64,000 nucleotides of DNA, from contig JAANYP010000388.1 in the NCBI GenBank assembly GCA_020465985.1, forward strand, positions 410,131-474,130. Direction: 5' to 3'. Below are positions 1-11,320 of the stretch, one piece after another. Numbering within the stretch: the stretch's first letter is position 1; each line of letters opens with the position of its first letter. A model generated the notes under the pieces. It was not told where the DNA came from and searched no databases. It was given only the letters and a program-made list of their open reading frames with translations. Source of the stretch: Centrapalus pauciflorus (Eukaryota; Streptophyta; Magnoliopsida; Asterales; Asteraceae). The translations under genes and the position numbers were made by a program.

Positions 1-360
1 TTTACTCTTTGGGGTTTTCCGCCAAGCACGTGCACTTCCAAGAAACAACGCAGTTGCAAATTTTACTTTCTTTGTTTCTTCACATTTAGATATACTAAAG
101 ATTTCTTCAGTATGATTTATCCAATCTATGGCTTCTACTAGGTTAACCATGCCTTCAAACATTATGGCACCATTTGCATTTAAGTCCTTGAATTTACAGC
201 CCCTTGGCTGTTCACTTTGAATATAGTCATCTATTTTACCATTTCCAGTTTCATTGTTTCGTTCTGGATGTTTTTATTTTCTTTTGTCCGCTTTTTTCTT
301 AGCTTCAGCATCATCATGTTTTCTAAGTTGTTCTTGTATTAACTCATTTTTGTCAGTCAT
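1..360 (-). pseudogene. Ty3/gypsy gag, N-terminal fragment
   Basis: Reading leftward from an ATG at 360-358, the minus strand encodes the start of a Ty3/gypsy capsid protein. A charged N-terminus is followed by a stretch typical of the retrotransposon gag domain, around the visible motif AIDWINHTEEIFSISKCEE, and it runs off the window edge. A TAA near 272 interrupts the frame, so this copy is dead. It lies about 270 bp downstream, in element orientation, of the primer-binding site at 627-639, as expected for gag in a minus-strand element. The family call rests on gag architecture and position. Pol lies outside the window, so the lineage cannot be assigned. Confidence 0.75.
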
Positions 361-626
361 TGCTCCGAGCTGAAAATTGTTGCATCATTTCCCATATTTG
401 TTATGACATCAAACCAATAGAAAGTCCGTCTTGTCCAGCCACGTTTCTAAAATACGAATCACATAACTTCTGGACTCAATACTTAGCTTCTATGTACCCT
501 TGTTCTCCCGTCCTATTAGTCTCAGTAACTTATCTTAGTTCAGGTCATCCTATAATGATTGTTATTGTTAATTGCTTAAGTTTGAAACCAAGTATTATAC
601 TCAATACTTTGATTCACTCAAACTAG

Positions 627-639
627 GGCTCTGATACCA
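627..639 (-). other. Primer-binding site, initiator-Met tRNA type
   Basis: The minus strand reads TGGTATCAGAGCC, the usual complement of the 3' end of plant initiator-Met tRNA. It lies three bases inside the LTR end at 643. It sets the orientation of the first element and marks the 643-2484 repeat as its 5' LTR. Confidence 0.85.
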
Positions 640-642
640 AAC

Positions 643-2484
643 TGTAAGACCCAACTTTGAAGGGGTCTTAACTAAAATGTCCCAGTAAGCAATACAATAA
701 CAATCATAAATTAAGATAATTTTTAATAACAGTTTAAGATTAATCACAAAGAATTTCTGACTAATATTAGAAAGGGTACAATAAGCTAGTCCAAAATCAT
801 CTTAATCTGCACAAACTTTACTATCCAGCTTCCCAAAGCCTCCAACTTATGTAAAATACTACTGAAATTGTATTAGTCTACAAACTTTAAGCTTCAACTA
901 TATATGTCTTAATAGCTGAAACTATCACTTCAGTACCTGTTCCTGAAAAGTTCGAAGCAACATCTGTAAGCTTTACGCTTAGTGAGAATATAGATTTATG
1001 TCATCACAAACATATATGATCAAAAATGAACTCAGTAATTTACCTGTTTTCTATTCAGCAGTAAACAAATTTAACACACATTATAATTCATGTTCAAGCT
1101 TTAGTAACCTGAAGTTACTATTACAATACATTGGTCAATGCACACCGTGTCTAGTGATTTAAACAAACCACATGATTATGTAAATTCATTACATCGATAC
1201 TAGTTACTTGCGAACTAGTAAGAGAATCGACATCACATATTCTTAGTTATTAGTAAGTATTGTCTGGACATAAGCATCATTACAAGCTCAGTTAAGCAAG
1301 TAGGAGGTAAACATCATTTAAAATCATCACTACAACTTTAGATTAAGTTTGTAGATAATAAACATAAGCAGAACATTTTGGTTCATAGCATCACTACATA
1401 GTCCGCGCAAAGTATGTAGGAGATTAACACTGGGTTATATTAAATCAGTAGGAGATATTCATAGTTCTACTAAACTAATTGATCTAGTAGGAGATAACAC
1501 CTAGCTAAGCATCACTACTAACTATATTTGGGTAAGTAGGAGATAATCATATTCAAGCATCGCTTCTAATTGATTTAGTATGAGATAACCAAGCTAAGCA
1601 TCACTACTAACTATATTTGAGTTAATAGGAGAAAAATCCTTTTGTTCACAAGTCAATGATTATAGTAACACTTCATCATTAAACATATTCTTTTTGTTTA
1701 TCATCTATAATTACTGTGTCAATCACTGATAAGGAATTGACCATGTTTGATAGCAATTCAGTAAAATAATGATTATATATTCAACAAGTCATAATATATC
1801 GTAACATGAATGTAATACAAATGAATTTATAACTCATAGTTTACTGTTATAAGGCTCTACTATCGACTTTGGCTTTCACAAGTGGGTTATTCCACCTCCT
1901 GAGTTATCTCAGGATTCGATCGCTTTACACTTTGGCTTTCTGGACTTTTTGCATGGCTTTATAGACGTTTACCCACTTTTATATAGCTTTGAATTTATGA
2001 CACAGTTTAGATATAGCTGAACCTCTTCAATATTTGGCAGCGATATACACATAAGCTTTAAGGACTTTAACGACTTTATACAACTCAATTGTATAATTTT
2101 GATGTCATTCTTTGACTTTCTAAAGTTTATGTAAATGACTTATTCATTGACTAGGATTATCATGTCATCCGAGTTCAATGGCTTCAATGTTGAATCATTA
2201 TTGGACTTGGTCTTATTATGACATGATTTGTTAGCTTTATGAACTTTCATGAACATGTGTGACCTTTACTAGACTTTCATTGATTTGAATTTCCATATTT
2301 ATCACCTATGAATGAATAAAAGGCACAATATGTTTAAACAAACTATTTAGACACTTACATATGTGATGCATATGATTTAAAATTGAACTAAGGTTTTGGG
2401 CTTAGGACATAGGCCTTAGGGCCAAAAATGGCCAAGTCTAAGGCCGAGAACCAAGGCCAAGGGCCTAAGTTTAAGGCCCTTACA
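643..2484 (-). repeat. Ty3/gypsy 5' LTR (1.84 kb)
   Basis: In minus orientation the repeat starts TGTAAGGGCC (plus end 2484) and ends GGGTCTTACA (plus start 643) next to the PBS, so it has TG...CA ends. The outer boundary at 2484 is the best TG start I could find and has no second LTR in the window to confirm it. The inner boundary is firm. It contains a degenerate array of short units at about 1230-1640. It drove the gag fragment at 1-360. Confidence 0.6.
1230..1640. repeat. Degenerate tandem repeat inside the LTR
   Basis: The motifs 'gtaggagata' and 'agcatcacta' alternate through this stretch. The first recurs near 1301, 1411, 1449, 1489, 1537, 1581 and 1627, so units are roughly 40-60 bp. 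The last two full units, starting near 1506 and 1596, are the most alike. The array lies within the LTR, probably in U3, and has no coding potential. Confidence 0.65.
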
Positions 2485-2744
2485 CACATGCTAACATCAC
2501 TTGATATGTCCTAGATGGTGCATTCAACTTAATTGTTCAAGATAAATCACACACATGTATTCATAAAGACATTCTTGTTGTTCTTAAAAATATATGAACT
2601 TGAAACACATACACACACACACACATGGTTTCTATGTTTCTGTTTTGAAGCTTATTACACAAACACATGTGGGGTGTTTGAACTTTCTGATTTGGACATC
2701 AATGACACCACACACTAACCCTCTACTTAGTGTGTGTATGTGTG

Positions 2745-2780
<36 letters not shown>

Positions 2781-3699
2781 ACAAGAGGGCTGCTGGCTAA
2801 CTAATTTTTGACAGCAAGAATGCCACACACAAAGGCCTAAAATGTGTAAACATATATATATACATACATACATACATATATATAGGGTTATTTTTTTTTA
2901 TTGAACCTCTCCAAGACTTCTAACTCTCGGAGTCCAACTCTTACCCGCAACACTTACTTTTTCTTTCAATTGAAGGGCTATTGTTGCTTTATCATGATAC
3001 ACTTACACACACTTAATTGCATCTGCATATTGAGGTTGAGGTGTTGTTACTGTTAATGCTGATCTTTTTTCTATTTTGTGGTCACAAACTCACACACACT
3101 ACTCAATTTATGCATACTTATATATATTTCACTGCTGTTGATCTTTTTATTTTGTTTTCAGCCACTAACACAAAGACAAACGTCAAGTATTTTCTTTGTT
3201 TTTATGTTGAGGGGCTGCTGCTGTGATTTCTATTCTGTTTGTTTTCTAGCAACATTCACACACAGACACACACGCACAACACTTAGAATTAAAACATATA
3301 TGATGCTACTAGGGTGCTGCTACTGTTTGCTCTATTTTCCAGCCTCCAACACCAACACACACATTCAAACACATACTGTTCCGAGACTTTGTAATTCTTG
3401 GAGTCTCTTATGCACACACAACACTATAATTTATGTTTTGCTTTTGAAATTTTGTTGCTGATCTTTCCTTTCTGTTTTCTAGCTAGTAAACACACACACT
3501 ATTCAATTCCATCATCTTCTGATTATCAATAACTACATATGGATGAAGGGAGTGTAATCAATTAATTGATCAATGTGTTTCTACTGATCTTTGACACACT
3601 CCGAGACTCATCACCATACTGAGTCTCGGACTGCACAACAACACACACATAACTCTTCTGTTTACTTTTACAATGCTATAAAATGTTATATATACTTGA
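2485..3699. repeat. Microsatellite-rich spacer with diverged tandem units
   Basis: There is no gene here. It holds (AC)n near 2604-2624, a compound (TG)n(TA)n near 2729-2780 and TATA/CATA tracts at 2852-2883. From about 3030 to 3600, loose ~100-150 bp units recur: a 'gctgctgttgatc'-like start, a pyrimidine run ending in ttttctagc or tttccagc, then a CA-rich tail. Hairpin-forming 'ccgagact...agtctcgg' motifs occur three times. Origin is unknown; it may be LTR or UTR sequence of a lost element. Confidence 0.55.
3601..3629. other. Perfect 10-bp-arm hairpin
   Basis: CCGAGACTCA and TGAGTCTCGG flank a 9-base loop. Poorer versions of the same motif lie at about 2908-2933 and 3381-3407, so the hairpin belongs to the degenerate repeat of this block and is not an isolated site. 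Function unknown. Confidence 0.7.
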
Positions 3700-4068
3700 A
3701 TAATGAATCCGGATCAACCATATTTCTAAATCATTAAGATACGCCATAAAGTAAATAATACCTGAATCCATTGATGTCATCTTCTTTATGCGGAAACCTG
3801 ATGATGAACGAACAGGGTTGTTTGAGTCTTCTTCACTTAAAGCCTTATTGTTCTAGACTGAACAGCAGAGCTTTGATATATGGAGATTAGGGATCTTATC
3901 GGTTCCATAGGGTATTGTGGACCCTAACTATATAGACAGAGAATTAAGATTACCATCAAACCCTAAAGCCCAGTAGTGTTACCTTACATATTAATAACCC
4001 AATAAGTCTATTAAAGATAAAGCCATATAATTTAAACACAAAAGTCCATCAAAATAAAAGTTCTAACA
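3700..4068 (-). repeat. Ty1/copia 3' LTR (approximate far end)
   Basis: The minus strand starts TGTTAGAACT at 4068, directly after a purine run (4069-4082, caagtaagagat-like on the minus strand) that serves as a polypurine tract. The copia pol remnant lies just upstream in element orientation. The far end is uncertain; I place it near 3700 because the sequence then changes to the CA-rich block. The element's 5' LTR is not in the window. Confidence 0.55.
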
Positions 4069-4082
4069 ATCTCTTACTTGTA
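4069..4082 (-). other. Polypurine tract of the copia element
   Basis: A purine-rich stretch on the minus strand sits immediately before the TG start of the LTR at 4068. This is the expected site for plus-strand priming in a minus-oriented copia element. Confidence 0.55.
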
Positions 4083-5365
4083 CTTATCATGTTTGAACTT
4101 ATATTATAGATATCCTTAGGCACGCGTCTGTAAGATTATCTTTTAGACTTCCGTAATCAATCTAGTCTGTTACACGTATTAGTGATGAAATCATTACAAC
4201 TTTCATCACACTTTAGCGGTGACTAAAGTATGATGATCACCATACAAATACATTAATGACATAGATCAAGTGAGTTACATGAAACTTGATTGCATATTTT
4301 CAACTGTTCGAACTTTAGTCTTAAATGAGACCAGTTCACAATCCCTATTGCAATGCAACGATTGCATATATGTGAGCTAAGAAAGAAATTAAAACCATAA
4401 ACTTTATTCTGCAGAAAACTAGAACCATTCACAATAAAACATTAATAACGACACTAAATTGGCTCCCACTGAAACAATGCTACATCCGTAATAACACCTA
4501 TATAAGAAACACGCTCACAAAAGACCGTTGGTGTTAGACCTCTAGTTAATGAGGTTGCTAGCATATATTTTGTTTTTATATTTATGTCAAAAACTGTTTA
4601 TCCTGAACTCTCTCTTAACAACTAGAAACTTTGTAAAATTTATATTATTGTCAGAATAAAGCACTTCTGATTTATTATCATGGTAAATCCTTAGTGGTGT
4701 TTTAATGCAATCAATACTTGTAACACCATGATAAAATTTCACAACCATAATCCTTTATTTGATGTCTCTTAATAAGTAATGAATTCTACGATGATGTTAG
4801 AAAGAGCTACAAGAATATAATTACCAAACTCTTAAACTTTTACTCCCACTGTCAAACATGGTGCAACCAGATGTAGAATAACTACTCTTTTAGCAGCCAG
4901 TAAAATCAAAGTCAGAAAACCAAATGATCTCAAGATTTTCGACTTTCATATGTGAGCATATTGTATTTTGTTTTCTATAAATGGCACATCAAATGCTTAA
5001 AATCTTTTGTATCTTTCTTTTTCAAAAAGAGTTATTTGAGCACTTAAATTCTTTTGGCTATTGGTGTATCTTCAGGTTTACAACCTTTCATGTTGAATCA
5101 ACTCGAAACAATACCGATACATCTATTTTGTGACAATCCAAGTATACTTCAAAAATTGATCTATAAATATATGAATACTTGATACAAAATATGTCTTGCC
5201 AAGATCTTTCATTAGAAATTTCTTGGTTTCCTAAGACAAAACCATATCACAATTTACAAGTAGAATACCAACAATATATAGTAAAATCAAGATACATTTA
5301 CTACCCCTATTACTTGCATATAATTAACGATACCTACCTCAAAACCATACAGGGAATAATTTGAT
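4083..5365 (-). pseudogene. Ty1/copia pol 3' end (RT and RNase H remnant)
   Basis: Minus-strand reading in shifting frames gives the C-terminal part of a copia polyprotein. The segment at about 5150-5250 contains KKFLMKDLGKTYFVSSIHIF, from the RT connection region. The RNase H region at about 4440-4800 contains VALSNIIVEFITY and, near its end, MLATSLTRGL, resembling the usual end of copia RNase H. Stops and frameshifts are frequent. Everything upstream (gag, protease, integrase, RT catalytic core) is missing; the sequence breaks off at about 5365 next to filler DNA. The lineage within copia was not determined. Confidence 0.75.
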
Positions 5366-5471
5366 AAAAAAAATGCCATACTACTTAGGGAAACCTTAAT
5401 TCAAACCATAGATGGATTAGTTATCCGTATATCCATATATGAGATTGGGCCTATATATCCATATTAGTTAT
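5366..5471. other. Junction filler with a copied LTR tip
   Basis: Between the broken copia element and the truncated Tat LTR, 5430-5455 repeats the LTR terminal stretch found at about 5541-5566 (atccatatatgagattgggc followed by ctatat). The word attagttatcc occurs on both sides of it (5417-5427 and 5463-5473). Templated filler at a repaired double-strand break explains this better than transposition. Confidence 0.55.
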
Positions 5472-5572
5472 CCATGGACTTGGGTATGGCCCATGCAGTA
5501 TCATTAGAAGGGCTAGGTGGGCCTTTGGATCAATCCAAATATCCATATATGAGATTGGGCCCATATGATCAA
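5472..5572 (-). repeat. Truncated 3' LTR of the Tat element
   Basis: It matches 22557-22656, the first ~100 bp of the 5' LTR in element orientation, with about three substitutions. The other ~465 bp are missing. On the plus side a purine-rich minus-strand stretch (aacttgggggact, 5573-5586) acts as polypurine tract. Confidence 0.85.
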
Positions 5573-6311
5573 GTCCCCCAAGTTCTAGTGAAAAGATGCA
5601 GTTTTGCTAGAACTTGTGGGCCCAACTCTCCTGTCAAGACGAGCAAGTCATTGATCCTTATGAAGGATGACCTTGAATAAATAAGTTGGAAAGGAGGTAG
5701 TTAGGTCATCTGTCGCGCAGGATATACCAAGCGAGATGGTTGAGCCGCCTAGCACCTGGAATGATCCAGACTAGACTGCTGAACCGCCTAGCGCCTAGCA
5801 TGTTCCAGGCGAGGCGGTTTGAGGTTGTGATACGAGGTGATAAGAGGTTGCGACTGGACCCTAGTCCCTTAGGACAGTCGCCACATAATTATAAACCCTT
5901 AACATTTCTTTCATTTTAGTTTTTAAATGAAATGAGACCCTTATTTAATATAATGTGATTAGCGATGGCTGATTGGACAGCTTCAGAAACTGACGTCATC
6001 GCTAATTAAAGAGGGCCATGATGGCGCGACACTTCATGCGCGTGTGGCGCGTTTCACCACTGTCACGTCTCCTTGTCAGTTACAGGCGGAACGGGTGGGG
6101 ACGACATGTGTCCTAACCGTTCCCGCCTCTACCACCATTATACGAAATAACCACAAAAGGTTATGAAATTTGAAAATTTTATCTTTGTCACTCTCATTTC
6201 CTTCCTTGTTGTCTTCCTTCCTCTCCGGCACACTTTGTTTGGTTTCTCCTTCGGCGACCCTCTTTCCTCAGGTTAGGCATTCTTTTCCTTCTTACTTATC
6301 TTCTTCCTATC
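5573..6311 (+). promoter_or_regulatory. Leader region upstream of the antisense ORF
   Basis: There is no coding sequence on either strand. It lies between the 3' LTR and the antisense ORF that starts at 6312, so it may hold that ORF's promoter. A palindromic TGACGTCA (bZIP/CRE type) occurs near 5992, GC-rich direct and inverted 'gaggcggttt / gccgcctagc' words at 5730-5825, and a possible TATA stretch (attataaacc) at about 5888. Promoter activity is inferred from position and motifs only. Confidence 0.35.
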
Positions 6312-8489
6312 ATGCACACGACACCTTCGGCCGATAAGGTGCCTTGCAACTTGTCTAACGCTGAGTTCAAGGTTTTTCTAGCAGAGTATGGGGTCCCTGG
6401 GAGTTTCATCCCCAACTCCCTAGTCGCCGGGCGGTAGCCCTTTGTCCTCCTACCGGTAAAATTGCCTTGTACACCAAACAATTTTCTGTTGGCAATCATA
6501 GATTGCCCTTTTCTCCTTTCTATTTGGCTTTGTTGAAGCACTATGAAATCCACCCTGGACAAGTGTCTCCTCTAGCCACCCTGCATAAAACTGTCTTCGA
6601 GGCGTCTTGTAAATCCCTTGGAGGTGTTCCTTCCATTCCCTTGATCCAATATTTCTTTAAGTTAACCTGTTTGAAAGATTAGTTAAATTTTGAGACGAGA
6701 AAAGCTCCAGTGCCTCACATATTCACTGACGCACCTCAACGGTTACGTGAATGGCGCAACCTGTTCTTTTGGGTAGATGAAATCATTGTTCCCCTGGTGA
6801 TAGAGACCTCGTGGTGAAGAGAGCAGAAGGTCGTATTTATTCTTTGACGTGTCCTCCTGAAGACAGAGATTTGGATGTTGATCTTCTTGCGTTGCTAGCC
6901 CGTTAAATTTTAGACTAAGGATCTACCATGACCCTGTGCTTGCTTTGCTAGGGATGAATCCCCGTTGGGGTGTTTCTGATATTCTCCCTGTATTGTCCAA
7001 AGGGGGTATTGGGGTTTCTTCTTACACTGTATTACTTGTTCCTCCAGTTTTTCGGGTTTGCTAATTCCCTTTTTGTTTTATTTCTCTGTGTCCTTTTTTC
7101 AGTTATGAGCATGCTGGAAAACTTATCTTTAGATGATGTAGAGGTGTTTGAAGCCACGAATGTGAATCTTTCTGATGCAAAAAGCTTGAGGCCCGGCCAG
7201 GCGGTCCTAGAGGGTTCCCTGACCTCTTTAGGTCATCTTTCTGCCTGGTCCTCCTGAAGTAAAGGAGATAGTGTAGTTGCTGCCTCTGATCAAGTCATAG
7301 TGGATCCCAGTTCGTGTCCTTCTGCCCGTACCCGTTTGAAGCAAAAAACAGCTGGTACCTCCCTAGGAAGCGATTCTCCCATTCCAGTGTCAAGCCCTGA
7401 TGATGATGATAAGATTCCTCTTTCCAAGAAAATAAAGATTTCCGTGAAACGTCCCTCCCCCAAAGGTAAAGGGGTGGCTTCGTCTGACTCTCCCAAAGCT
7501 TCTGTTCAGCCTATCCCTGCGGCTGCCAATCTCGAATTTCTTTATATCCCTTATGCCCTCCCCCCACCTCCTCCCATAGTCGAACAAGTCACCTCTTTAG
7601 CTCCTTTCAAGCATGAGCGAAGCGATTACAATCGCGAGGAGGTCAATGTACCAGAGTGGGAGATAAAGAGAGGGGATTTATTGAACACCTCTGCAAGCCA
7701 ATTGGATTTTTTATACCATAGTATGCCTTCGTCTCATGTGGAGATGGTGCATCATTCTATTAATGCTCTTGTTTTTCACTCTCTGGGTTCCGCCATGGTG
7801 AAATTCAACACATTTTTACCTAAGGTCAAAGCAAGAGTCACTATTGATGAGCATCGCTTGATGGAGGCACAAGAAGAATTGCTCAAAGCTGATGAAAAAT
7901 ACAAGGTGCAAACGGCGACCCTTGAGGAGATGAGGAACCAAGCGCAAAGTTTGAATCAGCAAGTTGGTGAACAGAATGTGGAGATTGACAGGTTCAAGGC
8001 TTAGCTGGAGGAAGAGAAGAAGAAATTTGTCTCCTTAAGCTTACGTGTGAGTCAGCTTGGTAACATAGAGCAATCCTTAAAGAAGGAGAGAGATGATGCA
8101 GTGGAAGTTGTTAGCCATCTTTCAGAAGAGAGGGGAAGGTTTGTTTCCGAAGTGATACCTCAGGTTGTTGACAAATTGTTACATAGTCGCCAACTTCTAA
8201 AGCCCTGGGGCTTGGTACAGCGAGCCTCTATGCACTATGGCCGTCATTCAGTCGTTCTGAAGATTCGTTCGCACTTGACTACGGGAGTGGAGGTATAGTC
8301 CCTGCCTGGGTTTGACTCGCAAGCCCGTGCTCGTCTTCACGATTTGGCTGCTTCAGTGGAAAACATGGTGCCGACATATATTGAAGATATCAAGGCACAT
8401 CCCAACAGATCTATCAAGATATTGTGGCACTTACTCCAGCTGACCCTGATGTAGGTCATGGTTCAAATTCAGCCTCAACTCATGCGTAA
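6312..8489 (+). pseudogene. Antisense ORF of the Tat element (Transposase_28-like plus coiled coil)
   Basis: On the strand opposite gag-pol, a broken reading frame starts at ATG 6312. Its first part (6312-6840) has the look of the 'putative gypsy type transposon' domain (PF04195 type), with visible segments ALYTKQFSVGNHRLPFSPFY, KSLGGVPSIPLIQYFF and REWRNLFFWVDE. After a low-complexity, proline/serine-rich and KKIKIS basic stretch (7300-7600), a long coiled coil follows (7850-8290, KVQTATLEEMRNQAQSLNQQ and onward). In-frame stops at 6435, 6679, 8002 and 8296 are all TAG, three of them fitting CAG-to-TAG change. A tttttcag before 7104 could be a splice acceptor. Function of this family is unknown; plant Tat elements often carry such antisense ORFs. 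Confidence 0.6.
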
Positions 8490-8943
8490 GTCCCTTTCTT
8501 GACTTGATGTTTTATGACTTATTTGGTTCCTGGTTTGTAGGTGATGATTACTGCTATGCTTTAAAACAATTTACTTTCTTTGAACGCCCGACCTATGGGT
8601 GGTGGTGCGTGGCACCCTTCGAACAAGCTATTTTCTTTGAACACCCAGACTCTGGGTGGTGGCGCATGGCGCTCCGTGGACAATTTACTATCTTTGCTGA
8701 TATGTTCCTTTTGAATTATGCGATGCATTTGCTGTCTTTCAGAAAATAGCATAGTTTTCGAAATTAGATACCTTGTGTTCTATTTGCCACTTGGGCTGCG
8801 TATCTACCAGCAACTATCTCTTGAGCAGGCATTGGCCTCTAATGTTCTAACTTTTGTGAGATGAATGTGACTGTTGCACCCTTATGCTTTAGCAAGGTGG
8901 TGACCTTGGTTTATAAGGCAAAAATTTGGTTCTTATGTATTAC
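8490..8943. other. Tat element 3' noncoding region
   Basis: No gene is supported. Two near-copies of 'ttctttgaacgcccgac.tatgggtggtgg' (8575-8608 and 8633-8664) form a short direct repeat about 58 bp apart. The region leads into the ~30-bp array. Confidence 0.45.
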
Positions 8944-9228
8944 TAGGCAATAACTCCACCTGCATGTTTTACGAGGCGATAACTCAACCTGTACGTTTTG
9001 TCGAGGCGAAAATGAATCCTTTGTAGTTTACTAGGTGATAACTCAACCTGAATTTTGACAAGGCGGTAACTCAACCTTTTAATTTTTGTGAGGCGATAAC
9101 TCAACCTGTATTTTGACAAGACGGTAACTCAACATTTTTATTTTTTTCGAGGCGATAACTCAACCTCTATGCTTTCTGAGGTGATAACTCAACCTCTTTG
9201 TTTCGCGAGGCGATAACTCAACCTCTAG
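8944..9228. repeat. Tandem array of ~30-bp units in the Tat 3' region
   Basis: About ten units of 27-31 bp are built on aggcgataactcaacct followed by a T-rich variable tail. The core is well kept in most copies; the third unit (aggcgaaaatgaatcct) is the most diverged. It lies between pol and the antisense ORF of the minus-strand Tat element. Tandem repeats at this place in Tat/Ogre elements are known as a source of satellite DNA. Confidence 0.85.
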
Positions 9229-9361
9229 CACGCGCCTAATGCTAGCATCATGTGGCGTGGCTGTTTTGTGATACGTCGACTTTGTTCTATGTGTTTAGGT
9301 ATATTTGGTTGTTGCCACCGATATTCGTTAAAATGTAGTGTAGAGCAAAAGTTTTGGCCAT
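9229..9361. other. Tat 3' noncoding region left of the insertion
   Basis: A noncoding stretch joins the tandem array to the chromovirus insertion. It continues across the insertion at 16283. No further motif was seen. Confidence 0.5.
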
Positions 9362-9366
9362 GTTTT

Positions 9367-10751
9367 TGTCACATCATTGCTTTAATCATGCTTGCTTAAT
9401 CCCAAGATTAAATAACAATTGCCATAATGATCATATTAAGACTAAAGCTTTTATAAATCTAAATAAAGGATTACAATAAGTCATGCACTACACGTGCTAC
9501 AAGGTTACAATACTACATGCTATTACATCACAATAATATTAAAAGCAGCTACCCAGAACCCAAGGCATCACAAAGCTATACCACAAGCCGAATAGTAAGC
9601 TAAAGTCCTTTGGGCTGATCAAATAGTAGACCTAAGCAGATGGTCCAGCTTTCCCTTTACCTTTGCCTGTAAAATTGTGAGTAGCAACTGTAAGCTAACT
9701 GCTTAGTGAGTTAAAAGAAATTCATGATGCATGTAAGATGTGTGCCAAAAAGGAAGGTTCCTATTAAGGCTGTAATACTTGCTTGCTTGTAAATGCTTAT
9801 ACCCAGAGTGAATGCTTGCACAGGTTGAGACATTGCACGCTGAAAAGGAAATGCTACCACTAGGGTTACTGCTTACAGATGATCAGTCTGCTATGTGGGG
9901 CTAGCTACCCGCATAAATGCTTGGGATAGTGGTAAGCATCAGAATTGCTTGCGTAATGTATAATGCTTACGAAATGCACAAAGAAACGCTTAAACAAGTC
10001 TTGCTGTATAATATGCTGAAACATAAGCAGATAGTAGTAAACTTATGCATATTAATAGATCAGATGTGAGATCTGGCTAAGCTGTTCACCGCCTATACCT
10101 CAGTGTTCGCCTTCACTCACATAAGCTCTATTGAAGGTCAAAGAAGGCATATAGAAGCAAAGTATGTCTCAATTACATAAAATACATGTAAACATGAATA
10201 ACAATTACTCACAGTACTCTAAATGCTTGCACGACTTATCTAGGCTTTAATATAGGTTTTGGCTCAATATAGCTTTGCTCTGTTTCAGAAGGCTTTGATA
10301 CTTTAAATAAGCTTTAATATACTTTGGCATTTAACTTTGACTCATAACCGTACTATACGCTTTAATTTAATATCTGACGTATCTGTAATTTAATCATTAC
10401 AGAGTGTATAGAAAATCAATAAAACTAGCTTATAAATAAAGGGCTTTGAACAAAAATTATGGCTAAGTGTTTTGTAACTTTTTAATGTCAATTAAGTTTG
10501 GCCAATTGCGACTTAATTGTATTTAAGCATATATTTACATATATAATTATTCAAGAACACACTTATAGCCATTTGCCACATATATTAAACATTTATGTCA
10601 ATTATATGAAAATGGTTGACTAAAGCGCTTTGTATCAATTCAAACAGAAAGTATATTACTATATCTAATAAATTGATTACAATTATATGCACATAGATAA
10701 TCGTTACTTTTAATCTTAGTTTATACATTGTTTACTTGCAACACATACCTC

Positions 10752-10816
<65 letters not shown>

Positions 10817-11229
10817 TATATAGATTCAGGTTCAAAAAGGTACCTCTCGAAATCAAGTGCACCCGAAGGTACCGACCTTAAAAAACTTTTTTTTTAATTT
10901 TTTTCTCGTAACCATGTTTAAATTAATGTTATACACATGATATATTAATTTCACATACATTCACACTTCCTGTGTCCTTAAAAACTATGTGAATGCTCAA
11001 TGCATATTTATGTGAATGGTCATCCATGTGAATGGTCATTTCACACCATGTGAATGGTGTGAATGACCATTCACATGATCTTTTTTTACCATTCACAAGA
11101 TTTATGATGTTGCTCCTTTTGAAAAAAAGTCTTATAATGTTGTCTTATACATGTCTATTCAAAAAAAATATATGTGAATGATCATTCACATTAAGGTACG
11201 CTGGAATCTCATAGGTACGCTGATGAACC

Positions 11230-11320
<91 letters not shown>

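Noticed and set aside
627..639. Possible tRNA-Met gene fragment here and at 43071, 51220, 60136
   Set aside because: Only the PBS complement is present; no cloverleaf or pol III boxes. These are retroelement primer sites.
1200..1640. CRISPR-like array of short repeats
   Set aside because: Units are degenerate and without true spacers, in plant LTR sequence; the 8944-9228 array fails for the same reason.
2533..3461. Plus-strand frames rich in H, T and C
   Set aside because: They are translations of CA/TG microsatellites and pyrimidine tracts.
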